From JAMORN01 sp027063545 [NCBI: bacterium] (GTDB taxonomy: Bacteria; JAMORN01): a DNA stretch of 5,946 bases. Position numbers and translations under genes: made by a program. Position 1 is the first letter of the stretch; each line of letters opens with the position of its first letter. The stretch lies in contig JAMORN010000163.1 in NCBI GenBank assembly GCA_027063545.1, positions 1 through 5,946 on the forward strand, written 5' to 3'. Below are positions 4,937 to 5,946 of this stretch, in pieces. The notes below the pieces were generated by a model, which made no database searches, was not told the DNA's origin, and was given only the letters and a program-made list of their open reading frames with translations.

Positions 4937-5946
4937 AATTTTCTACTTATTATAGGTAAATATACAGTTATAGAAAAGCCTTCATCAGAAGAATTATCTA
5001 TTTCTATATCTCCGTTAAAGGCTTTCACCATCTTATTAACAGCATTTAATCCTATTCCTATATGGAAATTAGGATCTTTTGTATAATATAAATTTAATAA
5101 ATAATCCTCATCATTAATATAGTATCCAACAGAAACAACTTTTATATATAAACTAAAAGACTTATCTGGAATTAACCCAACCCCTACTTTAACCTTTATT
5201 TTATTTGAATGTGAATGCTCTATAGCATTAAAAACCAAATTTTCTAATATTCTTTTTAAAAATTCTTTATCAATCAATACATGAGAATATTTTTCTTCTA
5301 TTTCTATTATAAATTCTATATCCTTATCTATTATTTGGGTTATTTTGCTGTAGTACTCTTGAAACTCCTTAAATAATTCCCTAACATCATATTCTTCTAT
5401 ATTTAACTCTATAGCAGAAGATAATACTTTTATATTAAATAAATCTCTATTTATCTTCTCTGTTAAAAGATCTAACTTTGCAAAAGTATCTGATTCTGCA
5501 CTTCTAACCAAAATATTTCCACTTAAACTTTCCACTATTTCATTTAACTGTTTACTATATCCTTCTAAAACTTTTATAGGTCCAGATACTATTCTCTCCC
5601 ATAATTTTTTTATAACTTTTGTCTCATTTTCCTGTATTTGTTGTTTAAAGTATGTAACATCTCTAATAACAATCAAATAAAATGGCTCTTGTATACCCTC
5701 TGTGGATCTTGAAACAGAATAGAATATTATTTGATAAGTAAAAATCTTGTTTTGATATGTAACATCCTTGAAAAATGATAACATATTCAATGATGACAAA
5801 TCTATATATTTATAGTTTAAATCTTTCATAAAATCTAAATCTAAAATATTATCTAATTTTTCTATTTTTAATATTTTTAATATATTATTAGCCTGCCAAT
5901 TTTTAAAAAATATACTACCATCACCTCTAAATACAAAAATAGCATC
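4933..5946 (-). CDS. PAS sensor protein with degenerate histidine-kinase core (5' end outside window)
   Basis: The reading frame stays open from the stop at 4933 to the window edge, giving 337 visible codons. The Met at 5829 is therefore internal. The part before it (DAIFVFRGDGSIFFKN, from the window edge) is the start of a PAS domain, whose end is FYLIVIRDVTYFKQQ (50-64, counted from that Met). A long helical region follows (about 65-145), then an HATPase_c-like domain: N-box NLVFNAIEHS (197-206), G2-box GIGL (258-261), and the closing DEGFSITVYLPI. In the helix, RIVSGPIKVLEGY aligns with the H-box HELRTPLxxILGY, but Arg (79) replaces the phospho-accepting His. The G1 box (D-x-G-x-G) reads SVGYY (233-237), losing the Asp that contacts adenine. 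Both changes suggest a pseudokinase or ligand-sensing regulator. No transmembrane segment is seen in the visible part. The tandem stop TGA-TGA overlaps the ATG of the UbiA gene. Confidence 0.8.
   Translation of the reverse strand, partial: DAIFVFRGDGSIFFKNWQANNILKILKIEKLDNILDLDFMKDLNYKYIDLSSLNMLSFFKDVTYQNKIFTYQIIFYSVSRSTEGIQEPFYLIVIRDVTYFKQQIQENETKVIKKLWERIVSGPIKVLEGYSKQLNEIVESLSGNILVRSAESDTFAKLDLLTEKINRDLFNIKVLSSAIELNIEEYDVRELFKEFQEYYSKITQIIDKDIEFIIEIEEKYSHVLIDKEFLKRILENLVFNAIEHSHSNKIKVKVGVGLIPDKSFSLYIKVVSVGYYINDEDYLLNLYYTKDPNFHIGIGLNAVNKMVKAFNGDIEIDNSSDEGFSITVYLPIISRKL

Noticed and set aside
1-5946. CRISPR arrays, tRNA or rRNA genes, insertion sequences, plus-strand genes
   Set aside because: I saw no regularly spaced repeats, no RNA gene signatures, no transposase, and the minus-strand genes fill nearly every base.

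Overview
The window is a compact block of seven genes, all on the minus strand and all apparently one transcription unit. It is strongly AT-rich: the stretches I counted by hand run from 7/60 to 26/60 G+C. Almost no base is non-coding. Junctions are overlaps of 4 and about 25 nt, an abutting stop/start, and gaps of 3, 4 and 17 nt. Both terminal genes run off the window, so promoter and terminator lie outside. TGA acts as a stop and Trp is TGG, so the standard bacterial code applies. Shine-Dalgarno sites precede most genes. The sequence looks bacterial: a PAS/histidine-kinase-type protein, a NodB-type deacetylase and an exported TPR protein. The low G+C and the style of the TPR and UbiA proteins remind me of uncultured FCB-group or WOR-3/Cloacimonadota-like bacteria. 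That placement is an impression from memory, not a result.

In order of transcription (high to low coordinates): (1) 3' part of a PAS sensor protein with a histidine-kinase-like core (4933 to beyond 5946); (2) and (3) two different UbiA-superfamily membrane prenyltransferases (3962-4936 and 3007-3957); (4) a small NodB/CE4-like deacetylase without a signal peptide (2236-3006); (5) an exported TPR protein (1238-2260) that probably starts at a rare ATT codon inside gene 4; (6) a 57-residue 2[4Fe-4S] ferredoxin (1061-1234); (7) 5' part of a geranylgeranyl-reductase-family flavoprotein (1 to 1043).

The biochemical logic is prenyl-lipid or prenylquinone synthesis. UbiA enzymes attach a polyprenyl chain to an acceptor, and geranylgeranyl-reductase flavoproteins saturate such chains. 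A small ferredoxin next to the reductase is a plausible electron donor; a ferredoxin serving a geranylgeranyl reductase is known from Methanosarcina acetivorans. The acceptor cannot be read from the sequence: glycerol-1-phosphate-type ether lipid, quinone head group and sugar phosphate are all open. The deacetylase and exported TPR protein hint at a modified, envelope-associated product, but this is inference.

The most unusual points are: the kinase-like protein lacks both the phospho-accepting His and the G1-box Asp yet is translationally coupled to a UbiA gene; two diverged UbiA paralogs sit in tandem with a shared C-terminal signature; the TPR gene seems to use an ATT start overlapping its neighbour; and a perfect 14-bp inverted repeat lies inside the deacetylase gene.
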